Below are positions 8,201-15,718 of a stretch of DNA of 64,000 nt, in pieces (the first letter of the stretch is position 1; each line of letters opens with the position of its first letter). The notes below the pieces were generated by a model. That model saw only the letters and a list, made by a program, of their open reading frames with translations. It was not told the DNA's origin and searched no databases. Both the position numbers and the translations under genes were made by a program. Source of the DNA: Kribbella solani (GTDB taxonomy: Bacteria > Actinomycetota > Actinomycetes > Propionibacteriales > Kribbellaceae); assembly GCF_014205295.1 (NCBI RefSeq), contig NZ_JACHNF010000001.1:5456001-5520000 (forward strand), written 5' to 3'.

Positions 8201-8623
8201 TCAGGCAGCAGCGGAGTAGCTGGCGACGGCCATGCAGTCGTTGCAGCGGCCGTCTGAGGTGGGGATGCAGTAGCCCTGTTCGGTGCGGCACTGTCCGCAG
8301 GTCCGGCGCGCCGCCATCGCCTTGTCCAGTGCGTTCAGCACGGCGGGAGTCGGTGTGCGCGACGGTCGGGCAAGGTCAAGCCGGTACAGCCAGGCCCACC
8401 GCTTCCCGTTCCGCCAGACGAGTAGCGCGTACGGCTCCTGCCCGCCCGGCGACATGCGCATCGCGCGGAGCTGCCGGCGGGTGGCCAGTCCTGCGGGCGC
8501 CCACCGGAACCGGAACACCGGCGTGCCGTGGTAGTCCCAACCGAGTGCTTGCCGGCCGTTCCAGAGTTCGATCCAGCAGGATTTGGCGGGGTGCACGCTG
8601 AGGCCTTGCAGCGTGGCGGGCAT
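8201..8623 (-). CDS. RRQ-L motif zinc-binding AICE protein
   Basis: The product has 140 residues. The motif ATRRQLRAMRMSPGGQEPYA (about residues 47-66) and a C-terminal treble-clef-like CGQC..........C....C.DC cluster match the small zinc-binding RRQRL-motif proteins found next to replication genes in actinomycete elements (family recalled, not searched). ATG 8623 shares one base with the previous stop. Function is unknown; DNA binding is plausible from the basic tract and zinc site. Confidence 0.65.
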   Translation of the reverse strand: MPATLQGLSVHPAKSCWIELWNGRQALGWDYHGTPVFRFRWAPAGLATRRQLRAMRMSPGGQEPYALLVWRNGKRWAWLYRLDLARPSRTPTPAVLNALDKAMAARRTCGQCRTEQGYCIPTSDGRCNDCMAVASYSAAA

Positions 8624-8913
8624 CAGTGGTCGCCTTTGCGGAGGAGGCGTCGGCCGAGTCGTTCGCGTCGGCCGGTGCCTTGGCAGCGGGGGCAGTTGCG
8701 GAAGGTCTTGCCGCCCGGGGAGCGGGACTTGCCCGTGCCCTCGCAGCGGGGGCAGTTCGCGTACGGCCAGAACCGGCAGGTCCACAGGTAGGCGGCCAGG
8801 ATCAGGACTCCGAGCGCGAGTCCCGCGAGAGTCAGTCCGATGGTGGTCAGGGGACCGCTGGGCAGGTTCGGCAGCGTGAGGGTGGGGATCGGGGACGGAA
8901 ACGGGCTGGTCAT
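8623..8913 (-). CDS. small membrane protein with DnaJ-type zinc motifs
   Basis: The product has 96 residues. AAGGAG precedes ATG 8913. One membrane helix (GLTLAGLALGVLILAAYLW, about residues 27-45) is followed by two DnaJ-like repeats CPRCEGTGKS and CPRCQGTGRR and a basic tail. The paired CxxCxGTG motifs should bind one zinc on the cytoplasmic side. It is commonly seen in AICE replication modules, but I know no assigned role. Confidence 0.7.
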   Translation of the reverse strand: MTSPFPSPIPTLTLPNLPSGPLTTIGLTLAGLALGVLILAAYLWTCRFWPYANCPRCEGTGKSRSPGGKTFRNCPRCQGTGRRERLGRRLLRKGDH

Positions 8914-8939
8914 CTGCGCGGCTCCTTCGGGTACGGCGG

Positions 8940-9110
8940 TCACCAGATGCGGTTGCGGCTGGCGGGCTTGGCCTTGCCCGGCTTGCCGGTCTTGTTGGGC
9001 TTGAGGCGGGGGTTGGCTTCGGGGTGTTTGATGCACAGGTGGCAGTGCGGGCGGGCGTGGTTGGCCGCGCGGAAGCTGCAGCACGGGCACATCGGGAGTT
9101 CCTTACTCAC
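8940..9110 (-). CDS. 56-aa zinc-finger-like protein
   Basis: GTG at 9110 has GGAGGAG eight bases upstream and the frame ends at TGA 8940-8942. The peptide begins MSKELPMCPCC and continues with H.CHLC.KHP, giving CxCC...HxxxxHxHxxC ligands, then a lysine/proline-rich tail ending SRNRIW. ATG 9092 is an alternative start. It is the first gene of the leftward replication operon after a 265-bp gap, and the third small cysteine-rich protein in a row. Confidence 0.65.
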   Translation of the reverse strand: MSKELPMCPCCSFRAANHARPHCHLCIKHPEANPRLKPNKTGKPGKAKPASRNRIW

Positions 9111-9375
9111 GACGGTTCTCCTCCGAATAGATCACTGTGTGTAGCTGAGCGAGGGTGTGACGGGTCGAGGCAGTGACCATGGGTCGGGCTGCCTGAGGTA
9201 GTGAGGTGGGGTGGTTAGCTGCCGGTGATCGGGTTAGGTTCCTAACTCGGTCCGTCCCGCGGGGCTAATGTGGTCATGACCTGGGGAAAGTTAGCGAGTG
9301 AGCCGAGTTAACCGGGGGCCGGAAACCGCCTGGTCGGCGCCTGATTCGGGTGTTTCCAGCCCTCGGGTGGTCGGG
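9111..9375. promoter_or_regulatory. 265-bp gap: promoter/operator or origin region of the element
   Basis: No gene is visible. The region holds a 14-bp hairpin GTTAGGTTCCTAAC (9233-9246), a perfect palindrome GGTCATGACC (9272-9281), and the heptamer TAACTCG at 9242-9248 and 9378-9384 with its complement CGAGTTA at 9304-9310. It separates the transfer operon from the replication operon. It is the natural place for the replication promoter and possibly the origin. Confidence 0.55.
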
Positions 9376-11664
9376 CTAACTCGCCAGCTCTCCGGCGTGT
9401 CCGCTGCCGTCAGAGTCGGCGAGGTCGGCGGTGATGCCTTGGTCTCGCCGTACGATCGCGTCACGGATAGTGACTGGGTCGAGGGGGTAGCGGTTCCCGG
9501 TCGACGGGACCTTGATGCTGTGCTCGCGTTCCAGCAGCTCCCGCAGTGCCTTGCCGGTCAGGCTCTTGTACGGCGTCCAGGTTGGGGCGTGCTCGCGCAG
9601 CAGCGCCGGGACGTCCGCGATCGGCCGGACCTCGTCACCCAGGACCTGATCGAGATCGGTCAGCAGGTCCCGTGTCTCGATCTCGACCGGCCGCGAGTCG
9701 GGGATCGTCTTGCCGAGTTTGGCGATGGCGTCCAGGGACCGCTTGATGAGCGGGGTGACTTGGTCGTGGCCTTTGGCGACGTCGAGGTAGTACCACTGCA
9801 GCATCTCCGACCGTTCGCCGGTGAAGCCCTTGACCAGCGCGGTGCCCTTGTCGGTGCCGGGGATCAGCTCGGTCGCGCGGTGGCCGGCCGCGTAGGCACC
9901 TTGGCCGAGTAGCGCGTCGTTGGCGACGTGGTCCCCGACAGCGAACGCGATCCCGTTCGAACAGTTCCGGGTCACGTCACGCGGCATCGAGTCCTTCGTC
10001 GGCGCCTGGGTCGAGACGACCATGTGGATACCGCGTTTGCGGCCGAGTTTCACGATGTCGACCAGGAGCTGGGAGATCTCTTTGCCGTAGGTGTCGTGCT
10101 GGGTGGCGACGTGTGCTTCTTCCAGCAGACAGATCAGCGGGTGCATCCCGACCCCGGCAGAGGCGAGTTCACGAGTGACCGCCGGGACCTCGTACTTGAG
10201 GAGCAGTTCACCGCGTGCCTGGACCTCTTCATGAACGCTCACGAGCTGGTCACGGATCGCTTTCATGGAATCGTCATCCGCACCCATCACATAGCTGGAG
10301 CAGCGCGGCTTGAACACCTCGAAATCGAAGTTCATATCCGGCACCCAGATCCGCAACTCCGCCGTCGGGTCCAGGGCACACCCGGCCATGATCGCCCGCG
10401 CCGCGCTCGACTTGCCCTGACCCGGCATCCCGCCCGTGATCGTGTTCCGCTCCATCACCGGCGCCAGCAGCGCGTCACCCCTGAGGGTCTTGCCGGCAGG
10501 GACGCCCTTGAACACGTCCACCAGCCCACCAGCGATTAGCGGGTACTCACCCGCGCCCTCAGCCAAGGCGCCCTTGTCCGCGATCCACACATCCAAGATC
10601 CCGGCCTCCGCGCCCGTGCTCGGCCACACCTCCTTCGCCGCCCGATGCAGACCAGTCGCCAGGTCGCCACGACGCCGCGCGATCTTCTCGGCCGTGACAC
10701 CGGCAGGCAGCCTCACCACCGCGTGCGTACCGCGCCCGTCGACGCGGGCCGGGGTGATGAACTGGAGCTTCAGCCCGGCTTTCAGGTACTGCGTGATCGC
10801 CGGGATACGCAGCGCCTCCAGGGCCTTCGCGATCGTGGTTTCATCAATCGCTGCGTCCCACTCCGCGTCGGCGGTGGTGACCAGCCACGCGGGCGGTTCC
10901 GCGCGGCGCTTGCCTTCGCGCCAGGCGGCCAGGACGATCAGGAACGGGGCCGCGATCGACACCCCGGACCAGACCAGGGCACCGGCCGCGATCAGGAACC
11001 CGATCAGCGCGAAGAACCCCAGCCACACACCGGTGAACGAGCCGTGCCCGGTCATCTTGGTGAGGATCGCGATCAGCAGCACCAGGAACGGCACCCCCAC
11101 CATCATGGCGACGGTCACCTTCAACACACCCCAGGCGAGCTTGGGAAGGTCCATCAGCCGCTTGTGGCGGCGTTCAGTCGCGGACTCCTTCCGGTCCGTC
11201 CACTCCTTCAACTCCTCCCGGTCGCCGACCGCTTCGGCGGCCTTGATCTGGCGCCGGTAGACACCCTGCGTGGACGCATCCCACGCCCGCTTCGCCCAGG
11301 ACTCCAGGCCCTGCACAACCGTGAACCCCTCCCGCAACACCACCTTCCCGGCAGTCTTGGTCCGGTCGTGCGTCGCGACCGTCCTCGACGCCCGCGCCAC
11401 CACCTGACTGGTGCTCACCGCACGCCGCACCAGCGCGCCCCGGTTCGCCAGACGTGCATCCAACGCGGCCGACTCCTCATCGGACAGGATCTCGCCCTCG
11501 ATCACCTCAGCGTCAACCACATCGCCGGTGGCATCGACCCGTACGGCCGACTCGTGAACGATGCCCTCAGCAACATCCTGCACCGACTCGTGCACGGCGT
11601 CCTGCGAGCGGTCGCTGCCTTCGTTGTCGGGGTGAAGCTTGTGCACGTTATCCATGCCGTCCAT
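9376..11664 (-). CDS. FtsK/SpoIIIE-type conjugal DNA translocase (Tra)
   Basis: The product has 762 residues. Two to four membrane helices lie at about residues 185-270. Walker A is GGMPGQGKSSAARAI (about 408-420) and Walker B is LICLLEEAHVA (about 508-518), followed by HMVVSTQAPTKDSMPRD, the FtsK-type sensor segment. AGGAG is nine bases before ATG 11664. In AICEs one such hexameric pump moves double-stranded DNA between mycelia. The C-terminal ~80 residues look like a winged helix (KALRELLEREHSIKVP), the expected sequence-reading domain. Confidence 0.92.
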   Translation of the reverse strand: MDGMDNVHKLHPDNEGSDRSQDAVHESVQDVAEGIVHESAVRVDATGDVVDAEVIEGEILSDEESAALDARLANRGALVRRAVSTSQVVARASRTVATHDRTKTAGKVVLREGFTVVQGLESWAKRAWDASTQGVYRRQIKAAEAVGDREELKEWTDRKESATERRHKRLMDLPKLAWGVLKVTVAMMVGVPFLVLLIAILTKMTGHGSFTGVWLGFFALIGFLIAAGALVWSGVSIAAPFLIVLAAWREGKRRAEPPAWLVTTADAEWDAAIDETTIAKALEALRIPAITQYLKAGLKLQFITPARVDGRGTHAVVRLPAGVTAEKIARRRGDLATGLHRAAKEVWPSTGAEAGILDVWIADKGALAEGAGEYPLIAGGLVDVFKGVPAGKTLRGDALLAPVMERNTITGGMPGQGKSSAARAIMAGCALDPTAELRIWVPDMNFDFEVFKPRCSSYVMGADDDSMKAIRDQLVSVHEEVQARGELLLKYEVPAVTRELASAGVGMHPLICLLEEAHVATQHDTYGKEISQLLVDIVKLGRKRGIHMVVSTQAPTKDSMPRDVTRNCSNGIAFAVGDHVANDALLGQGAYAAGHRATELIPGTDKGTALVKGFTGERSEMLQWYYLDVAKGHDQVTPLIKRSLDAIAKLGKTIPDSRPVEIETRDLLTDLDQVLGDEVRPIADVPALLREHAPTWTPYKSLTGKALRELLEREHSIKVPSTGNRYPLDPVTIRDAIVRRDQGITADLADSDGSGHAGELAS

Positions 11665-11683
11665 GCAGTCTCGCTCCTCTCGG

Positions 11684-12727
11684 TCAGGCCGCCACGCGGG
11701 CGGTCTCGCCCGGTGCGTCCGTGTGGATAGCGGTCTGGTTCACATCGCCGTCGGCACTGTCGTCAGCGCTGTCCTGGGAGTGCTTCTCGCTACCGATCAG
11801 CACCAGCCGGACACCGGAGGCCACCTTGGCTGACAGCCCGGTTGAACAGCCCGTGGTACGCCGCACCCACGCAGGCGTGATGTCGTCGGACGACATGCCG
11901 GGCTCGACCGCTGCCAGGGCCTCGGCGACGTAGTCCGCCAGCAGTTTCCGGCCCGTCTTAGCGGCCTTGGCGGGCTTCCTGCCCGGCCGGGTGACCTTGG
12001 GCTTGGGTTTGGTCGCTGGGGCGCTCTCGATCGCCTCAGCGGGCCTTCCCGCGTTGTCAGTGCTGTCTGCGCTGGCGGTGGTATCGGCGGTGTCGGCCGG
12101 CGGGGGCATCTCGACCGTCGCCGCAGCAACCGCGGGAGTGGTGTCGCTCTGAGGTGCCCCCTTCACCGCGACCGCCATCGCTGCCGTGCGTTCGGCGCGG
12201 AGCACGGCTTCGGTCAGCCGATCCCGCAGCACCGGCGCGGTCTCGGCCGCGCAGAACACCAGCAGCGGCGGCACCGAGTGCAGCACGATCCCCGCTACGT
12301 GCATGTGCGCCCAGGACTGCCAGGTGTTCATCACGTAGGTCGCCGCGAACGCGAACTTCTTCGTCCGTCCGATCCAGTTCGTGTGATCACCGACCTGGTA
12401 CCGGGCGGTGATCTGCTCCGCCCGCAACACCGCGATCAGGACCAGGGACACCATCGGGTCCAGCAGCCAGGCCGCGACCCATGGCAGTGAGCCGACCGTG
12501 GCGCCTTGGGCGGCGAAGGCCTGGACGTTGACCATCGTGAACGCCAGCCCGAGCACGATCCCGACCCACATACACCGGTCCACCTGCGTGCGCACCGACT
12601 CCACCCGCAACGCCACCACATCCGGGTGCGTCGACAACGCCCGCACCTGGGATGCCTCGGCGGCTGCGGTGTGGAGACGCTCGACCGCGCCCGGCTTGGT
12701 CTGCTTGGTCTGTGACGTGGTGCTCAT
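11684..12727 (-). CDS. DUF2637/SpdB-like membrane protein
   Basis: The product has 347 residues. GGAGGA lies eight bases before ATG 12727. Four membrane helices are predicted at about residues 53-70, 82-105, 125-140 and 148-170, with WVAAWLLDPMVSLVLIAVLRAEQ as the family-like core. A Thr/Ala/Asp-rich linker then leads to a basic C-terminal domain (KTGRKLLADYVAEALAAV). Such proteins help spread the element through the recipient mycelium. It is four bases overlapped by the preceding small gene and 20 bp ahead of tra. Confidence 0.75.
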   Translation of the reverse strand: MSTTSQTKQTKPGAVERLHTAAAEASQVRALSTHPDVVALRVESVRTQVDRCMWVGIVLGLAFTMVNVQAFAAQGATVGSLPWVAAWLLDPMVSLVLIAVLRAEQITARYQVGDHTNWIGRTKKFAFAATYVMNTWQSWAHMHVAGIVLHSVPPLLVFCAAETAPVLRDRLTEAVLRAERTAAMAVAVKGAPQSDTTPAVAAATVEMPPPADTADTTASADSTDNAGRPAEAIESAPATKPKPKVTRPGRKPAKAAKTGRKLLADYVAEALAAVEPGMSSDDITPAWVRRTTGCSTGLSAKVASGVRLVLIGSEKHSQDSADDSADGDVNQTAIHTDAPGETARVAA

Positions 12728-12939
12728 CGCCGGTCCTCCGTCCCTGGGCCGCTGCCCGTGTCGGTCCACCGCAACGGGCGGGCCGCGTTCAGCCCGGCGA
12801 CCAGCTCGGCCAGCAGTTCGGGCGGCAGGACCCGCACCACGAACGCCACCAGGTAGCCGCCGGTGAAGTGCGCGGCCTGGTCCACGTGCCGATCGAGCGC
12901 GCGGCGCGCGTCCTCACGGAACTCCTTCTCGCTACTCAT
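12724..12939 (-). CDS. small AICE protein, 71 aa
   Basis: I do not recognise a family. The peptide starts MSSEKEFREDARRALDRHV and has an amphipathic stretch GGYLVAFVVRVLPPELLAELV that could associate with membrane. Both ends overlap neighbours by ATGA, so it is translated as part of the transfer operon. Length and position suit a spread accessory protein. Confidence 0.65.
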   Translation of the reverse strand: MSSEKEFREDARRALDRHVDQAAHFTGGYLVAFVVRVLPPELLAELVAGLNAARPLRWTDTGSGPGTEDRR

Positions 12940-13169
12940 CGCGCCGCACCTCCGGTGAGCTGGCCGGTGACCCAGTCGCCCGCATGGGGCAACGTGTCGG
13001 TGGTGTGCAAGAGGTGATCGCCGTGCCACACGATCCACGCCGTGCCCAGCGCCGTACGCGGCGAAGCGACCTGGACCAGGTCGTAACCCGCGACCTTCCA
13101 CCACCCGAAGTCGATCCGTACGAGATCGCCCGCTGACTGTTCGCTCGTGACCTGCTGCCGGGCGTTCAC
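12936..13169 (-). CDS. small AICE protein, 77 aa
   Basis: No family is recognised. It begins with GTG 13169, which overlaps the previous stop by four bases (GTGA). The sequence VRIDFGWWKVAGYDLVQV and GTAWIVWHGDHLLHTTDTLP is beta-rich with many tryptophans and histidines, suggesting a small SH3-like or OB-like fold. It belongs to the tightly overlapped transfer operon. Confidence 0.62.
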   Translation of the reverse strand: MNARQQVTSEQSAGDLVRIDFGWWKVAGYDLVQVASPRTALGTAWIVWHGDHLLHTTDTLPHAGDWVTGQLTGGAAR

Positions 13170-13444
13170 AGGAGCCTGCCCGGTTTCCGGTTCTTCTTGA
13201 CCCAGCCCTCGGCCTTCTTCTGCGAGTCGGTCACCAGCAGCGCCTTGTGCTTCTTGTCGAACACGACGTAGTGGTCCCCGCGACCGTCCTGCACCTTCTG
13301 CACACGGTCACCCGACTGGTACCGCGACGTGACCGCGAACGAGCGACGCAGATACTCAAACCGCTTGCTGCTGGGCGGCTTACTCCCGGACTTCGGGGCG
13401 GACTTCGGCGCGGGCTTCGGCTCGTCCTTCTTGAACAAACCCAT
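13166..13444 (-). CDS. small basic AICE protein, 92 aa
   Basis: The first 30 residues are a lysine/proline/serine-rich tract, then SRYQSGDRVQKVQDGRGDHYVVFDKKHKALLV, a compact beta domain, and a very basic tail WVKKNRKPGRLL. Charge suggests nucleic-acid contact. No family is recognised. Its start shares one base with the preceding stop. Confidence 0.6.
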   Translation of the reverse strand: MGLFKKDEPKPAPKSAPKSGSKPPSSKRFEYLRRSFAVTSRYQSGDRVQKVQDGRGDHYVVFDKKHKALLVTDSQKKAEGWVKKNRKPGRLL

Positions 13445-13923
13445 CACGCACCCCCGGACAGCAACACCGTGACCAGCGCCGCCACGAACAGGCACAGGTG
13501 GTGGAACGACTGATCCAGCGCATACCCAGCGGTCCCGAGTGACGGGTTGTCGTCATACGGCCGGCCGTCGCGGTCGACGCCGGAGCGGGGGACACCGAGC
13601 TTCAGGAAGTCGCCCTTACCCAGCCAGCGCGCGAACCGCTCCAGGTGCACCCGCCGATCGGCCAGGTAGTGCGTCGTGGCCGACAGCACCTGACCGGCCA
13701 GGAAGCCGAGCCAGGACAGGTGCAGGTCGAGGACCTGCCAGACCAGCAGGCCGAGCAGGGCGGTGGTCGCGGTGTAGGTGGCGACGTGCCGCAGGCACGC
13801 CAGCCGACCCGCCCAGCCGGGCTTGCCCTTGCACAGGGCCTGCGTGTGGGTCTGAATCCAGTGATCGCCCACCGTGTGAGCAGCCAGCAGAGCCGCCAGG
13901 TAGGCAGCGAACGCGGCGGTCAT
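13444..13923 (-). CDS. DUF3307-like membrane protein
   Basis: The product has 159 residues with four hydrophobic helices. Conserved polar residues in the membrane, AAHTVGDHWIQTH, RHVATY, TTHYLADRR and ALDQSFHHLCL, match the pattern of DUF3307 proteins (H..DH/DF at helix 1, H...D, and D-Q..H near the end). This suggests a buried metal or substrate site. DUF3307 members occur on mobile elements; their reaction is not established. Overlaps are one base downstream and four bases upstream. Confidence 0.65.
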   Translation of the reverse strand: MTAAFAAYLAALLAAHTVGDHWIQTHTQALCKGKPGWAGRLACLRHVATYTATTALLGLLVWQVLDLHLSWLGFLAGQVLSATTHYLADRRVHLERFARWLGKGDFLKLGVPRSGVDRDGRPYDDNPSLGTAGYALDQSFHHLCLFVAALVTVLLSGGA

Positions 13924-14168
13924 GCGACAACCTCCGTTCCCTGGTTGCGGTTGGCCAGCTCCCGACTGATCTTCTGAACGCGCTGCTCCGCGCGGCGCAC
14001 CCGCCGCCGCGCCAGCTCCAGCGACTCCGGACCCGCCGAGTCGAGCGCCGTCTCGGCCGCCTGCAGCTCCATATCGGCCTGGATCAGCGGCATCTCCCGA
14101 TCGATCGCCGCCAGCTCGGCCGCCGTCGGCTCATCGCCAACGACCGGCGAAAGGTGGATGATGGTCAT
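13920..14168 (-). CDS. DUF6284-like small coiled-coil protein
   Basis: The product has 82 residues. AAGGAG precedes ATG 14168. The core EPTAAELAAIDREMPLIQAD followed by a helix rich in E/A/R fits the DUF6284 proteins of streptomycete elements (recalled, not searched). The helix should form a coiled coil. It is the first gene of the transfer operon, and the ATGA overlap couples it to the DUF3307-like gene. Confidence 0.62.
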   Translation of the reverse strand: MTIIHLSPVVGDEPTAAELAAIDREMPLIQADMELQAAETALDSAGPESLELARRRVRRAEQRVQKISRELANRNQGTEVVA

Positions 14169-14212
14169 CAGGGTTGTGCTCCTTCTACGCAATGGAAATG
14201 TGTGCGACCCCG

Positions 14213-14244
14213 GACGCCTCGGCGGGTGCAACCGCCGGGGCGTC
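14213..14244 (-). terminator. hairpin after the 59-aa gene
   Basis: A 13-bp stem (GACGCCTCGGCGG against CCGCCGGGGCGTC, one wobble) has a six-base loop. It lies 23 bp beyond the stop of the 14267-14446 gene and upstream of the transfer operon, so it probably isolates the two transcripts. No T-tract is present. Confidence 0.55.
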
Positions 14245-14266
14245 ACTCATGTGCGGCGATTCGTCG

Positions 14267-14446
14267 TCAGCGACGCCACCACGACACCTTCTGTGCGGCC
14301 TTGCTCGCAGCGCCGTTGAGCTTCAAGTACGTCGGGTCATCAGCGGACTCACAGCGGTGCGAGTGCAGCGCCTTCAGCGCCTTCTTGTACTCCGCAACCG
14401 CCTTCTGCTGCTGGGCCTTGCTCGCCTGACGGTCCTTACTCGCCAT
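14267..14446 (-). CDS. small basic AICE protein, 59 aa
   Basis: ATG 14446 has GGAGG six bases upstream; the peptide begins MASKDRQASKAQQQKAVAEY. It is a lysine/alanine/glutamine-rich helix with a C-terminal QKVSWWRR. The fold is not recognised. Composition resembles small DNA-associated or assembly peptides of AICEs, as does its 66-aa neighbour. Confidence 0.6.
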   Translation of the reverse strand: MASKDRQASKAQQQKAVAEYKKALKALHSHRCESADDPTYLKLNGAASKAAQKVSWWRR

Positions 14447-14487
14447 GACTACCTCCGGTGGGTTCGAACGCTTGTACACACAGGGAT

Positions 14488-14688
14488 TCAGAGCCAGCCG
14501 CTACGCTTCTTGGCCACCTTCTTCGCCTGCTTCGCGGCCTCCTTCTTCACGGCCTTCTTCAGCGCCTTCTCAGCAGCGTTGATCGCCGCCCACTTCGCCT
14601 GAGTCGCCCTGATGCACTGCATCCACTCCGCCTCGGAGACGTACTCAGCCTTGCCATTGCGGTACACAAGCTTCTTTCCGTTGCTCAC
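14488..14688 (-). CDS. small basic AICE protein, 66 aa
   Basis: The frame is open from GTG 14733, but GTG 14688 gives a cleaner start (MSNGKKLVYRNGKAEY). A beta-like N-terminus is followed by a helix very rich in lysine and alanine (EKALKKAVKKEAAKQAKKVA). Its predicted role is unknown; it may bind nucleic acid. Its promoter must lie in the GntR operator region, so it is likely repressed by the divergent GntR protein. The start choice is uncertain because neither GTG has a strong ribosome site. Confidence 0.55.
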   Translation of the reverse strand: MSNGKKLVYRNGKAEYVSEAEWMQCIRATQAKWAAINAAEKALKKAVKKEAAKQAKKVAKKRSGWL

Positions 14689-14733
14689 GATGTGCTCGCT
14701 CTCGTTTGTGGCGTTGGTTGTCCATCGAAACAC

Positions 14734-14850
14734 GATCTGGCTAGTCGGACTAGGCTGGCTAGCCAGATCCTGATGAGCAGGAATCTACATAGGCTGGCTA
14801 GCCAGGTCAAGCCCTTGGGCAAGATCTCCCTAGCCTGCCTAGTCAGCTAG
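14734..14850. promoter_or_regulatory. operator array of the GntR regulator
   Basis: The divergent promoter region contains two perfect 12-bp palindromes CTGGCTAGCCAG (14755-14766 and 14794-14805), an inverted pair GATCTGGCTAG / CTAGCCAGATC (14734-14744 and 14759-14769), and a degenerate CTAGCCTGCCTAGTCAGCTAG (14830-14850). It sits between the leftward small genes and the rightward GntR gene, as expected for autoregulation and control of the element. Confidence 0.75.
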
Positions 14851-14863
14851 TAGACTTGGGGGC

Positions 14864-15718
14864 ATGGAGCAGCAGCTAGATCCGTCTGACCCGCGACCGC
14901 CGTTCAAGCAGGTCGCCAATGCGCTACGCGCGGCGATCCTCACGAAGAAGGTGAAGGCGGGGGAGAAGCTCCCGTCTCAGAACGAGCTGGCGACGCAATA
15001 CGGCGTCGCCCGAATGACCATTCAGCAGGCGCTGCGGATCTTGCGTGACGAGGGCCTGATCGTCTCTCGTGTTGGCAGCGGCGTTTATGTGCGCGAGCAG
15101 GCCGATCAGACAGTTGGATTGCGACCGCGCGTTGAGAAGGCGTTCGAGCGCGACGCCGTACGGATCGACTTTGCCGGACTCACCGGTGAAACTCTCCTCG
15201 GGGCGCTTGAGGAACCGATTGATCGTATTCGTCGTGGTCGCCTAACCCCGCAATCGATAAGTATCAGGATTCTCCTGCCAGATTTCGACAAGCCAATCGC
15301 TGTGCCATCCCGTGCCGGGGCTGACCCCGGAGACGACCCCGTAGTGAGAGAGCGGGAGGCAGGGATTGCGCACCGATCGGCGGGGGAGATCACTCAAGCT
15401 GTTCGCGAACTCGGAGAGCTGGGGCTTGTTCCGAAAGTGGAGGTGGAAGCGCGTGTAGTCGCGGGTATCCCGATGATGTTCAAGCTTTACGCGCTCAACG
15501 ACGAAGAGATCTTCTTCGGCTTCTATCCGGTGGTAGAACGCAATGTTGAAATTGACGGAAATTCCGTCCCGATATTCGATGCTGTCGGCAAGGACACTGT
15601 CCTTTTTCGGCACTCGACAGGTGACAACGACCAGGCGACGGGGGCACAGTACGTCGACCAGGCGCGGCGATGGTTCGACAGCCTTTGGAACACGTTGGGG
15701 CAGGTTCGCGAACTGTGA
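14864..15718 (+). CDS. GntR-family repressor of the element (KorSA-like)
   Basis: The product has 284 residues. The first ~75 residues are a GntR winged helix: PFKQVANALRAAI, GEKLPSQNELATQYGVARMTIQQALRILRDEGLIVSRVGSGVYV. The remaining ~200 residues are an element-specific effector domain without a clear UTRA motif. In pSAM2 the GntR protein KorSA represses replication and transfer genes (known); a similar role is inferred. It starts just after the CTGGCTAGCCAG operator cluster and ends with a GTGA overlap into the HAD gene. Confidence 0.85.
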   Translation: MEQQLDPSDPRPPFKQVANALRAAILTKKVKAGEKLPSQNELATQYGVARMTIQQALRILRDEGLIVSRVGSGVYVREQADQTVGLRPRVEKAFERDAVRIDFAGLTGETLLGALEEPIDRIRRGRLTPQSISIRILLPDFDKPIAVPSRAGADPGDDPVVREREAGIAHRSAGEITQAVRELGELGLVPKVEVEARVVAGIPMMFKLYALNDEEIFFGFYPVVERNVEIDGNSVPIFDAVGKDTVLFRHSTGDNDQATGAQYVDQARRWFDSLWNTLGQVREL

